NCBI GenBank assembly: GCA_020638675.1
Contig: JACKID010000001.1
Location: 2,666,001 to 2,730,000 of the forward strand
Length of the DNA stretch: 64,000 bases
Direction: 5' to 3'
From: Planctomycetota bacterium
Lineage (GTDB): Bacteria; Planctomycetota; UBA8742; UBA2392
Shown here: positions 42,094-49,489 of the stretch, one piece after another
Numbering within the stretch: the stretch's first letter is position 1
Layout: every line of letters starts with the position of its first letter
Program-made: the position numbers and the translations under genes
Notes under the pieces: model-generated
Databases searched by the model: none
The model's input: only the letters and a program-made list of their open reading frames with translations
What the model was told of the DNA's origin: nothing

Positions 42094-44534
42094 GCGACAC
42101 CACGACCAGCGGCCGCCACGCGCGCCACGACAAGCACACCATCGCCGTGATGGGCAACCCCAACACCGGCAAGAGCACGCTGTTCAGCGCGCTGACGGGC
42201 ACGCGGCAGAAAGTGGCGAACTTCCCCGGCGTGACCGTCGAAGCCAAGATCGGCACGGCGCGCTTCGAGAATTCCGAGCTCACCGTCATCGACCTGCCCG
42301 GCACCTACAGCCTGTCGGCGCGCTCGCCTGACGAGCGCGTCGCCACAGAGGCGCTGCTGGGCCGCATCGAGGGCACGCCCAAACCGGACGGCGTCTTGAT
42401 CGTGCTTGACGCGTCAAGCCTCGACCGCAACCTGTATCTCGGCACACAAGTGCTCGAGTTCGGGCTGCCGGCCGTGGTCGCACTCACGATGATGGACGTG
42501 GCCGAGGCGCGCGGGATCACCGTCGATGCCAAGAAGCTGTCCGAAACGCTCGGCGTGCCGGTCGTCGTCGTCAACGCGCCCAAAGGCCGCGGTCTGGACG
42601 AGCTCAAGAGCACGCTGCATCGCACGCTGCACCACCCGGGCAAGCCGCTGGAGCTTCCCTACCCCGAAGACTTCACGCGCGGCGTCGGCACGCTGCACGA
42701 GAACCTGTGCGACCTCGGCGTCGAGCTCGGCTTCAAGCCCACACGTCCCGAGGCACTGCGCCTGCTGGTCGACGGCGCAGGCCCCTTCTTCGAAGAGTGT
42801 GAAGAAGTCGGCGGCGAAAGCTGGACCAGGCAGTTCTTCGAAATCCGCGAGCGCGCGGCAGGCGGTCGCAGCCTCAGCATGGTCGAGGCGCAGACCCGCT
42901 ACGGCGCCATCGGCGGCTGGATGCGCGACGTCAAGCAGACCGAAACACGCGAAGGCCGCACCAAGACCGACGTCGTAGACGGCATCCTGACGCACAAGGT
43001 GTGGGGATCGCTGGTCTTCATCCTGGCGATGGGGCTGATCTTCCAGAGCATCTATTCGTGGTCCGGCCCGATGATGGACGCCATCGACGGCGGCTTTGGC
43101 GCGTTGGGCGACTGGGTCGGCGGCATGCTGTCCGAGGGTGCGCTGAAATCGCTGATCGTCGACGGCGTCATCCCGGGCGTCGGCGGCGTGCTGATCTTCC
43201 TGCCGCAGATCCTGATCCTGTTCCTGTTCATCGCGATCCTGGAAGACCTGGGCTACATGGCCCGCGCGGCCTTCCTGATGGACAGGCTGATGTCGCGCTT
43301 CGGGCTGAACGGGCGCAGCTTCATTCCGATGCTGAGCGGCTTCGCCTGCGCGGTGCCCGCCATCATGGGCACGCGAGTCATCGAAGACCGCAACACGCGC
43401 CTGACCACCATCTTCCTGGCGCCGTTCATGTCGTGCAGCGCGCGCCTGCCGGTGTACGTGCTGTTCATCGCCGCCTTTGTGCCCGAAACGAAAGTGCTTG
43501 GCTTCCTGGAATTGCAGGGGCTGGTGCTGTTCGCGATGTACTGGGTCGGCGTGCTGGCGGCGATCCCGACGGCGCTGGTGCTCAAGAAGGGCATTCTCAA
43601 GTCCAAGGTCACGCCGTTCCTGCTGGAGCTGCCAAGCTACAAGGCCCCACGCATCAAGGCCGTGGCGCGCACACTGCTCGACCGCGGCGGCAGCTTCGTA
43701 AAGCGCGCCGGCACAATCATTCTCGCGGTCAGCATCCTCGTCTGGGCGGCCGGCTACTTCCCCCACTCGCAGCGTGTGGACGACCAGTACGACGCCGAGA
43801 TTGCGACGGCCGAAGCGCCCTACAGCGAGTCCGTGGTGAAGTTCGACCCGGAGACGGACCCGGATTCGTTGATGGCCAAGTTCCTCGAAGCCGATGAAGC
43901 GCACGACGCACGAGTTGCCGCACTTGCAGAAGAGATCACCGACGACGATGCGCTGGAAACAGCCGTTGCCGATTCCAAGAAGAAGCGCAACGCCGCCATG
44001 GCCGAGATCGCCGCGTCGTCGACCGAGGCCACGCAGGCACTCAACGACTACGTGGCGTGGAAGGAACTGTCTGAGGCGCGCGGCGAAATCGAAAACCAGC
44101 GTGCCGGGCATCACCTTGAAAACAGCTTTCTCGGGCGTGCGGGCCACCTGATTGAGCCGGCCGTGAAGCCGCTCGGCTGGGACTGGCGGATCGGGATGGC
44201 AGCGATCGCCAGCTTTCCGGCGCGCGAAGTCATCGTCGCCACGCTCGGCACCATCTTCAATCTCGGCGGCGATCAGGACGAGGAATCCGACAGCCTGCGC
44301 GAGGTCGTCAAGGACGCCAGGCGCGCCGACGGCACGCCGCTGTTTACGCTCGCGACGGGCCTGTCGATCATGGTCTTCTTCGCCCTGTGCGCGCAGTGCG
44401 CAGCGACACTGGCCGTCATGCGGCGCGAGACCAACTCGTGGAAGTGGCCGGTTGCCAGCTTCCTGTACATGACCGGGCTGGCCTACGTGGCCGCGCTGGT
44501 CACCTACCAGGTCGCGAGCGCATGGGGGGCATGA
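42090..44534 (+). CDS. feoB: Ferrous iron transport protein B
   Basis: 814 aa. The N-terminal G-domain has GNPNTGKST (G1, 22-30), a G2/switch region (FPGVTVEAK), DLPGTYSL (G3) and TMMDVAEA (G4-like; canonical is NxxD). A helical GDI domain follows to about 290. The membrane core has two Gate motifs, including SFIPMLSGFACAVPAIMGTR and IASFPAREVIVATLGTIFNLG. Between them, residues about 555-675 form a long acidic, partly coiled-coil insertion, larger than in most FeoB. It takes up Fe2+. Confidence 0.95.
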   Translation: MSDTTTSGRHARHDKHTIAVMGNPNTGKSTLFSALTGTRQKVANFPGVTVEAKIGTARFENSELTVIDLPGTYSLSARSPDERVATEALLGRIEGTPKPDGVLIVLDASSLDRNLYLGTQVLEFGLPAVVALTMMDVAEARGITVDAKKLSETLGVPVVVVNAPKGRGLDELKSTLHRTLHHPGKPLELPYPEDFTRGVGTLHENLCDLGVELGFKPTRPEALRLLVDGAGPFFEECEEVGGESWTRQFFEIRERAAGGRSLSMVEAQTRYGAIGGWMRDVKQTETREGRTKTDVVDGILTHKVWGSLVFILAMGLIFQSIYSWSGPMMDAIDGGFGALGDWVGGMLSEGALKSLIVDGVIPGVGGVLIFLPQILILFLFIAILEDLGYMARAAFLMDRLMSRFGLNGRSFIPMLSGFACAVPAIMGTRVIEDRNTRLTTIFLAPFMSCSARLPVYVLFIAAFVPETKVLGFLELQGLVLFAMYWVGVLAAIPTALVLKKGILKSKVTPFLLELPSYKAPRIKAVARTLLDRGGSFVKRAGTIILAVSILVWAAGYFPHSQRVDDQYDAEIATAEAPYSESVVKFDPETDPDSLMAKFLEADEAHDARVAALAEEITDDDALETAVADSKKKRNAAMAEIAASSTEATQALNDYVAWKELSEARGEIENQRAGHHLENSFLGRAGHLIEPAVKPLGWDWRIGMAAIASFPAREVIVATLGTIFNLGGDQDEESDSLREVVKDARRADGTPLFTLATGLSIMVFFALCAQCAATLAVMRRETNSWKWPVASFLYMTGLAYVAALVTYQVASAWGA

Positions 44535-44662
44535 TGCTGGAAACCATCGCCATCATCGCCATCGTCACAATCGCGGCAGGCTTCGCCGGCTGGCGCGCCT
44601 TCCAAACCCTGCGCGTAGCCAAAGGCGCCAAGGCCTGCGGCGGCTGTGACAAGTGCGAGTAG
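44531..44662 (+). CDS. FeoB-associated Cys-rich membrane peptide
   Basis: 43 aa, too short for the usual ORF cut-off. One membrane helix (about 4-22, TIAIIAIVTIAAGFAGWRAF) is followed by a Cys cluster ACGGCDKC at the C-terminus. This is the FeoB_associated type of peptide, which lies directly behind feoB in many genomes and may deliver or sense iron. The start ATGA overlaps the feoB stop, showing translational coupling. Confidence 0.8.
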   Translation: MMLETIAIIAIVTIAAGFAGWRAFQTLRVAKGAKACGGCDKCE

Positions 44663-44682
44663 GCGAACTACGCGGTAACTTC

Positions 44683-45215
44683 AAAACGCCAGGTCGCTAA
44701 GAATCGCCACGAGCGCGTCGTATCCTGCGCGCTCGTTCTGACCATGAGGAGCCGCAAATGCAGGAGCCTGAAGATCGGATTGCGTCGATTGTCTATGAAG
44801 TCGGCGAGATGATTCATAGGCGACTTGGACCGGGATTATACGAGTCCGTGTATCGAGACATCCTGGCCTACGAACTCCGAAAACGCGGGCTCAGCGTAGA
44901 GGTGGAAGTGCCGGTGCCGCTTGTCTGGGACGAGCTTCGCTTCGATCGAACGTACGCGGCAGATATCGTTGTCGACGGGCTGGTGGTAGTGGAGGTAAAG
45001 GCTGTTGCCGAGCAGCACCCGATTCACAAGGCCCAGGCACTGACCCACACCCGCTTGTTGAACAAGAGACTGGGCCTGGTCGCCAACTTCGGCTTGCTCC
45101 TGTTCAAACAGGGCTTCCAACGAGCTGCAAATGGGATGCCTCAGTAGAACGCAGTTGTCCCGATACCGCGTCTGATTCCAGTAGCTTCGTGGTGATCCCT
45201 GGCGCCTTGGCGTTT
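44683..45215. mobile_element. GxxExxY gene bounded by inverted repeats
   Basis: The left end (44683-44713, starting AAAACGCCAGG) and right end (45185-45215) are inverted repeats with about 23 of 30 positions matching. Both are built from 8-10 base units ending in CCAAG, CCAGG or ACGAAG. The single gene between them encodes a PD-(D/E)XK-like GxxExxY protein. Related solo dyads occur at 49286 and 63129. Mobility is inferred from this pattern; no target-site duplication is evident. Confidence 0.5.
44758..45147 (+). CDS. GxxExxY family protein (PD-(D/E)XK nuclease-like)
   Basis: 129 aa. The family motif is R-L-G-P-G-L-Y-E-S-V-Y (GxxExxY, about residues 24-34). The PD-(D/E)XK-type core follows: AADIVVDGLVVVEVKAV, with D and E-x-K positioned as active-site residues (about D69, E79, K81), then IHKAQALTHTRLLNKRLGLVANFG. 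This family (PDDEXK_3) is known from intervening sequences in some 23S rRNA genes and from isolated loci in many genomes; its role is unknown. Here it stands alone, flanked by inverted repeats, after the feo operon. Confidence 0.9.
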   Translation: MQEPEDRIASIVYEVGEMIHRRLGPGLYESVYRDILAYELRKRGLSVEVEVPVPLVWDELRFDRTYAADIVVDGLVVVEVKAVAEQHPIHKAQALTHTRLLNKRLGLVANFGLLLFKQGFQRAANGMPQ

Positions 45216-45537
45216 CGCAGTACGCCGAGGGCCGCCCCAAAGTTTTTCCGACTGCATCCTTGCAACAGCGCTAAACTGCGATATTTCTATTCGCCTCGGC
45301 AGTAGCCGGGGACATAAGAGGAAGTGCCGCGCGCCTTCGGGTGAAGGCGAGCGAGCGCCGGAGAACAGAGTGAGCAAGCCGCACACGATCCGACCGATCA
45401 GCCGACCGTAAACCGGTCCGCGTTGCTGCTTTCACTTTGAAATCTCGGGACGTTCCACTGCGCTGGCGTGAGGAAGCGATGCTTCCGAACCCGCGACGCC
45501 GTATCTCAGCGTCGCTTTGCATTGGGCGTCCCAACGG
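45216..45537. other. 322-base non-coding gap ahead of the arg cluster
   Basis: No ORF with sensible composition or RBS is seen. It contains several hairpins: CGCCTTC/GAAGGCG near 45340, GGAAGC-GAT-GCTTCC (45472-45486), and GCGACGC (45493-45499) with GCGTCGC (45509-45515) followed by TTTG. The last two lie 22-66 bases before the ArgE-like start and could form a structured 5' leader or attenuator. No known riboswitch or RNA family is recognised. Confidence 0.4.
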
Positions 45538-46632
45538 ATGGACGCCATGCCCACGACCACACAATTCTCGCAGGACACGCTCGCCGACGCGCTCAGCCAG
45601 ATCGTGCGCATCAAGCGCGTCTCAGGCAACGAGCACGAAGTCATCGAGTGGTTCAAGGGCCAGCTCACAAAGCACGGCGTGCAGTTCAAGCACTCCGGGC
45701 GCAACCTGCTGGCATGGCGCGGCAGCGGCAAGAAGCGCCTGCTGTTCAACACCCACACCGACACCGTACCGCCCAACAACGGCTACACCCGCGACCCGTG
45801 GGACGGCGCACGCGAGAGCGGGCGCGTCTACGGGCTCGGCAGCTCCGACGCCGGCGGCTGCTTGATCGGCATGCTGCATGCGTTGCTCAGCGCCGACTTT
45901 GACGAGTCAAACTGCACGCTGATGTTCGCCCCCACCTGCGATGAAGAAATCCAGGGCGAGGGGTTTGAAATCTTCCGCGCCGAAATTCCCGAGTTCGAAG
46001 CCTGCGTCACCGGCGAGCCGACCGACTGCGAAGTCTGCACGGCCGAGCGCGGCATGTTCAAGCTCGACATGCGCACGGCCGGCAAGAGCAGCCACGCCGC
46101 GCGCCCCTGGCAGGGCGACAACGCGGCGTACCACGCGGCGCGCGACATCCTGAAAATCGAAGCCCTTTACGAAGGGTTCACGGAACGCGACGACCTGCTT
46201 GGTAAAACCACGCTGGCGGTCACCATGGTGAACGGCGGCGTCGCACGCAACGTCGTGCCCAGCGAAGTGAAGTGGGTGGTCGACGGGCGCACGATTGAGC
46301 AACTCGACAACGCGGAAACGATCAAGCGCATCAAGGCAGCGATCAGCGAGCACACGAAGATCGAGCGCGAAAAGGCCCGCTTTGGCGTCTGGAAGCGCAG
46401 CGAGAACGACCCGCTGGTGAAGTGCGCATGCGACGCCAGCGGCAAAGAAAGTGTCAGCGCGTTCGGCGGCGTGAGTGACGCCTGGTGGAACGACAAGGCC
46501 CAGGGCCTGATCATCGGCCCCGGCTTCCCCAAGCTCAGCCACGCGGCGAACGAGTACATCGAGGAGAAAGAGCTGCTCCGCGGCTACCAGATCTACAAGA
46601 AGACGGCGGAGCTGTTTCTGAACGGGGCTTAG
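45538..46632 (+). CDS. M20 family deacylase, ArgE/DapE-like
   Basis: 364 aa from ATG 45538 (ATG 45547 is possible). The di-zinc M20 core shows LLFNTHTDTVPP (His and catalytic Asp), GLGSSDAGGCLIGML (bridging Asp), FAPTCDEEIQGEGF (EE pair), TGEPTDCEVCTAERGMF, a dimerisation domain (KSSHAARPWQGDNA), and the last His in FPKLSHAANEYI. These enzymes cleave N-acyl groups (acetylornithine, succinyl-diaminopimelate). The position directly before argH and argG favours acetylornithine deacetylase (argE). The stop codon lies in a heptad repeat. Confidence 0.82.
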   Translation: MDAMPTTTQFSQDTLADALSQIVRIKRVSGNEHEVIEWFKGQLTKHGVQFKHSGRNLLAWRGSGKKRLLFNTHTDTVPPNNGYTRDPWDGARESGRVYGLGSSDAGGCLIGMLHALLSADFDESNCTLMFAPTCDEEIQGEGFEIFRAEIPEFEACVTGEPTDCEVCTAERGMFKLDMRTAGKSSHAARPWQGDNAAYHAARDILKIEALYEGFTERDDLLGKTTLAVTMVNGGVARNVVPSEVKWVVDGRTIEQLDNAETIKRIKAAISEHTKIEREKARFGVWKRSENDPLVKCACDASGKESVSAFGGVSDAWWNDKAQGLIIGPGFPKLSHAANEYIEEKELLRGYQIYKKTAELFLNGA

Positions 46633-46682
46633 GGCATCGGGCTTAGGGAGTTCCAATCCCCAGCCCCCAAGCCCCAACCCCC
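46625..46682. repeat. Heptad dyad repeat between the ArgE-like gene and argH
   Basis: Left arm 7-mers: GGGCTTA, GGGCATC, GGGCTTA, GGGAGTT (46625-46652). Right arm: CCAATCC, CCAGCCC, CCAAGCC, CCAACCC, CC (46653-46682). The GGGCTTA-type and CCAAGCC-type units are complementary, so the arms fold back with almost no loop. The stop codon of the upstream gene (46630-46632) is in the first two units. Confidence 0.85.
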
Positions 46683-46698
46683 TGAACGAAAGTTCATC

Positions 46699-48090
46699 AT
46701 GTGGGCAGGAAGATTCAGCGGCAAGCCGGACAAGCTGATGCAGGAATTCAGCCAGTCGGTGTCGTTTGACCAGCGCCTCTGGCGCGAGGACATCCAGGGC
46801 AGCCTCGCCTACGCGAGCGAGCTGCAGCGCATCGGCATCCTGTCCGAGAAGGAGCTGGCGGCCATCCGCGGCGGCTTCGAAACGATCACGAAGGAAATCG
46901 AAGGCGGCAAGTTCGAGTGGAAGGTCGAGCTCGAAGACGTCCACATGAACATCGAGTCGCGTCTGACCGAGCTAATCGGCGACGCCGGCAAAAAACTCCA
47001 CACAGGCCGCAGCCGCAACGACCAGGTCGCGACAGACTTTCGACTCTGGTGTGCTGAACGTGCCGGAGACCTGGTCCGGGCCAGCCGCAAACTGCAGCGC
47101 GCAATCGTGGAACGCGCTCATGAAACGACAGACGTAGTGATTCCGGCCTACACGCACCTTCAGCGTGCCATGCCGGTTCTGATGGCGCACCACCTGGCAA
47201 GCTACGCCGACGCAATCCAGAGTGATGCGGGCGCATTCCTCAATGGGCGGTTTTCATCCCTTTCTGAGCTGCCACTGGGGAGCGGGGCGTGCTCCGGCAA
47301 CAGTTTCCCCGTGGACATGCAGGCACTCGCCTCCGCCCTGGGGTTTGAGAAGCCGTCACTGAACAGCATGAGCGCTGTCAGTTCGCGCGACTTCGCGCTC
47401 TATCTTGTGTTTGCTTGCGCACGCGCAATGACGCATCTTTCCCGCATCGCCGAGGACATGATTCTCTGGTCCTCCGTTGAGTTTGGGTTTGTGACGCTTG
47501 GTGATGCGGTGACCACCGGCTCCAGCATCATGCCGCAGAAGCGGAACCCGGATGCTTGCGAGCTGATTCGTGGCAAGACCGGGCGGGTGGTCGGCCACCT
47601 GATGGCGCTGTTCACGCTGCTTAAAGGTCTGCCGATGACCTACAACCGCGACCTGCAGGAAGACAAGGAAGCGGTGTTCGACGCGACCGACCAGACGCTC
47701 GCCTGCCTGCGCGTGATGGCGCTGGTGTTCAGCAAAGAGAATTTCCACGTCAACCGCGAGCGCATCCAGCAGCAGCTCGATTCCGGCGCCGGCTACATGG
47801 AAGCCATGAACGTCGCCGACTGGCTCGTGCTGCAGGGCGTGCCCTTCCGCGACGGGCACGACATCACCGGCCGTCTGGTCAAGTACGTCGAGAGTAAAGA
47901 CATGCGCTTCGCCGACCTCACGGCCGAGGATCTGCAGGCCGTGGACAAGCGCCTGAAGCCGGAGTTGCTGAAGGAGCTGTCACTGGAAGCACTGGTCGAA
48001 CGCAAGCAGGTGTACGCAGGCACGGCGCGCAAGCAGGTAGAGGCACGCCTGAAGGAACTGAAAGACTGGCTGGGGAACAACGATGAGTGA
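46699..48090 (+). CDS. argH: Argininosuccinate lyase
   Basis: 463 aa, the normal length. Family signatures: MWAGRFSGKPDKLMQEFSQS, EDVHMNIESRLTELIG, HTGRSRNDQVATDFRLW, AYTHLQRAMPVLMAHHLASY, and the fumarase/aspartase signature GSSIMPQKRNPD with its flexible catalytic serine loop. It splits argininosuccinate into arginine and fumarate, the last step of arginine synthesis. It overlaps argG by 8 bases. The central third (about 46980-47570) has visibly different codon choice from both ends. Confidence 0.97.
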   Translation: MWAGRFSGKPDKLMQEFSQSVSFDQRLWREDIQGSLAYASELQRIGILSEKELAAIRGGFETITKEIEGGKFEWKVELEDVHMNIESRLTELIGDAGKKLHTGRSRNDQVATDFRLWCAERAGDLVRASRKLQRAIVERAHETTDVVIPAYTHLQRAMPVLMAHHLASYADAIQSDAGAFLNGRFSSLSELPLGSGACSGNSFPVDMQALASALGFEKPSLNSMSAVSSRDFALYLVFACARAMTHLSRIAEDMILWSSVEFGFVTLGDAVTTGSSIMPQKRNPDACELIRGKTGRVVGHLMALFTLLKGLPMTYNRDLQEDKEAVFDATDQTLACLRVMALVFSKENFHVNRERIQQQLDSGAGYMEAMNVADWLVLQGVPFRDGHDITGRLVKYVESKDMRFADLTAEDLQAVDKRLKPELLKELSLEALVERKQVYAGTARKQVEARLKELKDWLGNNDE

Positions 48091-49273
48091 AACATGCATA
48101 CTTGCCTACAGCGGTGGGCTGGATACCAGCTTCTGCATCCCCTTCATCAAGGAGAAGTACGGCTATGACGTAGAAACCGTCATGGTTGATACCGGCGGCT
48201 TCACCGAGACGGACAAGAACACGGCGCGCGAGCGCTCGCGCAAACTCGGCGCGAAGCAGCACGTCATTCTCGACGGGCGCAAGCAGGTCTTCGACCGCTA
48301 CGCCCGCTACCTGATCTTCGGCAACGTCCTGCGTGGCGGCGTCTACCCGCTCTGTGTCGCGGCCGAGCGAGTCGTGCAGGCCGCGATGGTCGCCGAGTAC
48401 GCGCTGCAGGAGGGCGCCGCAGCAGTCGCCCACGGCAGCACCGGCGCGGGCAATGACCAGGTGCGCTTCGACGTCGCGTTCGGCGTGCTGTGCCCGAAGC
48501 TGAAGCAACTCGCCCCCGTGCGCGAGCATTCATTGACGCGTCAACAGGAGACGGAATACCTGGCCAAGCACGGGCTGGAAATTCCCGCCAAGACCACGCA
48601 GTACAGCATCAACGCCGGCATGTGGGGCGTCACCATCGGCGGCAAGGAAACCCACGAGAGCGCCACCGAGGTGCCCGAAAGCGTGTTCGAGATGGCGGTG
48701 CCCAGCAACCCCAGCGCGCCGCCGCGCAAGGTTTCGATCAAGTTTAACCGTGGGTTGCCGGTATCGCTCGACAACGAGATGCAGACACCCGTGGCGCTGG
48801 TCGAAAAGCTGAACGAGATCGCGGCGACGTACGCGCTCGGGCGTGGCATCCATCTGGGCGACACGATCGTCGGCATCAAGGGGCGCATCGCCTTCCAGGC
48901 GGGCGCGGCGCTGATGCTGATCCACGCGCACCGCGAACTGGAGAAGCTGACGCTGACCAAGTGGCAGCGCTTCTGGAAGGACCACGTCGCCGACTTTTAC
49001 GGCAACATGATCCACGAGGGCCAGCCATTCGAGCCCGCCCTGCGTGACATGGAGTCGATGCTCGAGAACAGCCAGCGCCACGTGAACGGCGAGGTCATCC
49101 TCAACATCAAGCACGGTGGATACTTTGTCGCGGGCGTCAGCAGCCCCAACTCCATGATGGAAGCCGCCCACGGCAAGTACGGCGAGGAGTTCACGTTGTG
49201 GGACGGGCGCGACGCAGCGGGCTACAGCAAGATTCTCACCATCCCCAGCAAGCTGCACGGGGGTGCGGAATGA
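48083..49273 (+). CDS. argG: Argininosuccinate synthase
   Basis: 396 aa. N-type PP-loop ILAYSGGLDTSFCIPF, then VMVDTGGFTETDK, HGSTGAGNDQVRFDVAF and GIHLGDTIVGIKGRI match the ArgG family, although the sequence is divergent from common bacterial ArgG (TGKGNDQVRF is altered to TGAGNDQVRF). It condenses citrulline and aspartate using ATP. It overlaps the end of argH by 8 bases, giving a compact argH-argG unit. The last codons run into a decamer dyad repeat. Confidence 0.95.
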   Translation: MSETCILAYSGGLDTSFCIPFIKEKYGYDVETVMVDTGGFTETDKNTARERSRKLGAKQHVILDGRKQVFDRYARYLIFGNVLRGGVYPLCVAAERVVQAAMVAEYALQEGAAAVAHGSTGAGNDQVRFDVAFGVLCPKLKQLAPVREHSLTRQQETEYLAKHGLEIPAKTTQYSINAGMWGVTIGGKETHESATEVPESVFEMAVPSNPSAPPRKVSIKFNRGLPVSLDNEMQTPVALVEKLNEIAATYALGRGIHLGDTIVGIKGRIAFQAGAALMLIHAHRELEKLTLTKWQRFWKDHVADFYGNMIHEGQPFEPALRDMESMLENSQRHVNGEVILNIKHGGYFVAGVSSPNSMMEAAHGKYGEEFTLWDGRDAAGYSKILTIPSKLHGGAE

Positions 49274-49285
49274 CAGACTTTGTTA

Positions 49286-49365
49286 CCCACGAAGACACAC
49301 CAAGAAACACGAAGAACTGCATGGACGCAGTGACTTCTTCGTGCGTCTTCGTGTCCCTTCGTGGG
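49286..49365. repeat. Solo dyad repeat of CACGAAG-type decamers
   Basis: Left arm (49286-49316) is three 10-mers like ACACGAAGAA; right arm (49335-49365) is its inverted copy, 26 of 31 positions matching, with an 18-base loop. GAAGAACTGC follows the left arm and GCAGTTG follows the right arm, as also at 63129. It lies just after argG and may end its transcript, but the unit structure places it in the same family as the ends of the GxxExxY element. Confidence 0.8.
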
Positions 49366-49489
49366 AGAAAGCAGTTGCCATTTGAAAGGATTCTCCGCCG
49401 ACGACCGACGTGCGCGGCCCGGGTGTGAACTCTTCGAGTGCGCCCCGGCCAACGCCGCCGGCACTCGAGCTCTTACCCGGAGAAGTGAC

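Noticed and set aside
42414..44147. 577-aa minus-strand open frame
   Set aside because: Shadow of feoB; His/Gln/Arg-rich without motifs.
45290..45400. Possible RNase P RNA, because of GAGGAAGTGCC and ACAGAGTGAGCAAGCCGC
   Set aside because: The later conserved blocks of RNase P RNA (such as the ACAGAA-CCGGCTTA region) are missing and the space is too short.
45141..45564. Minus-strand ORFs of 81 and 97 aa in the gap before the ArgE-like gene
   Set aside because: No ribosome binding site, biased Arg/Ser-rich composition, and they overlap the right inverted repeat and the hairpins.
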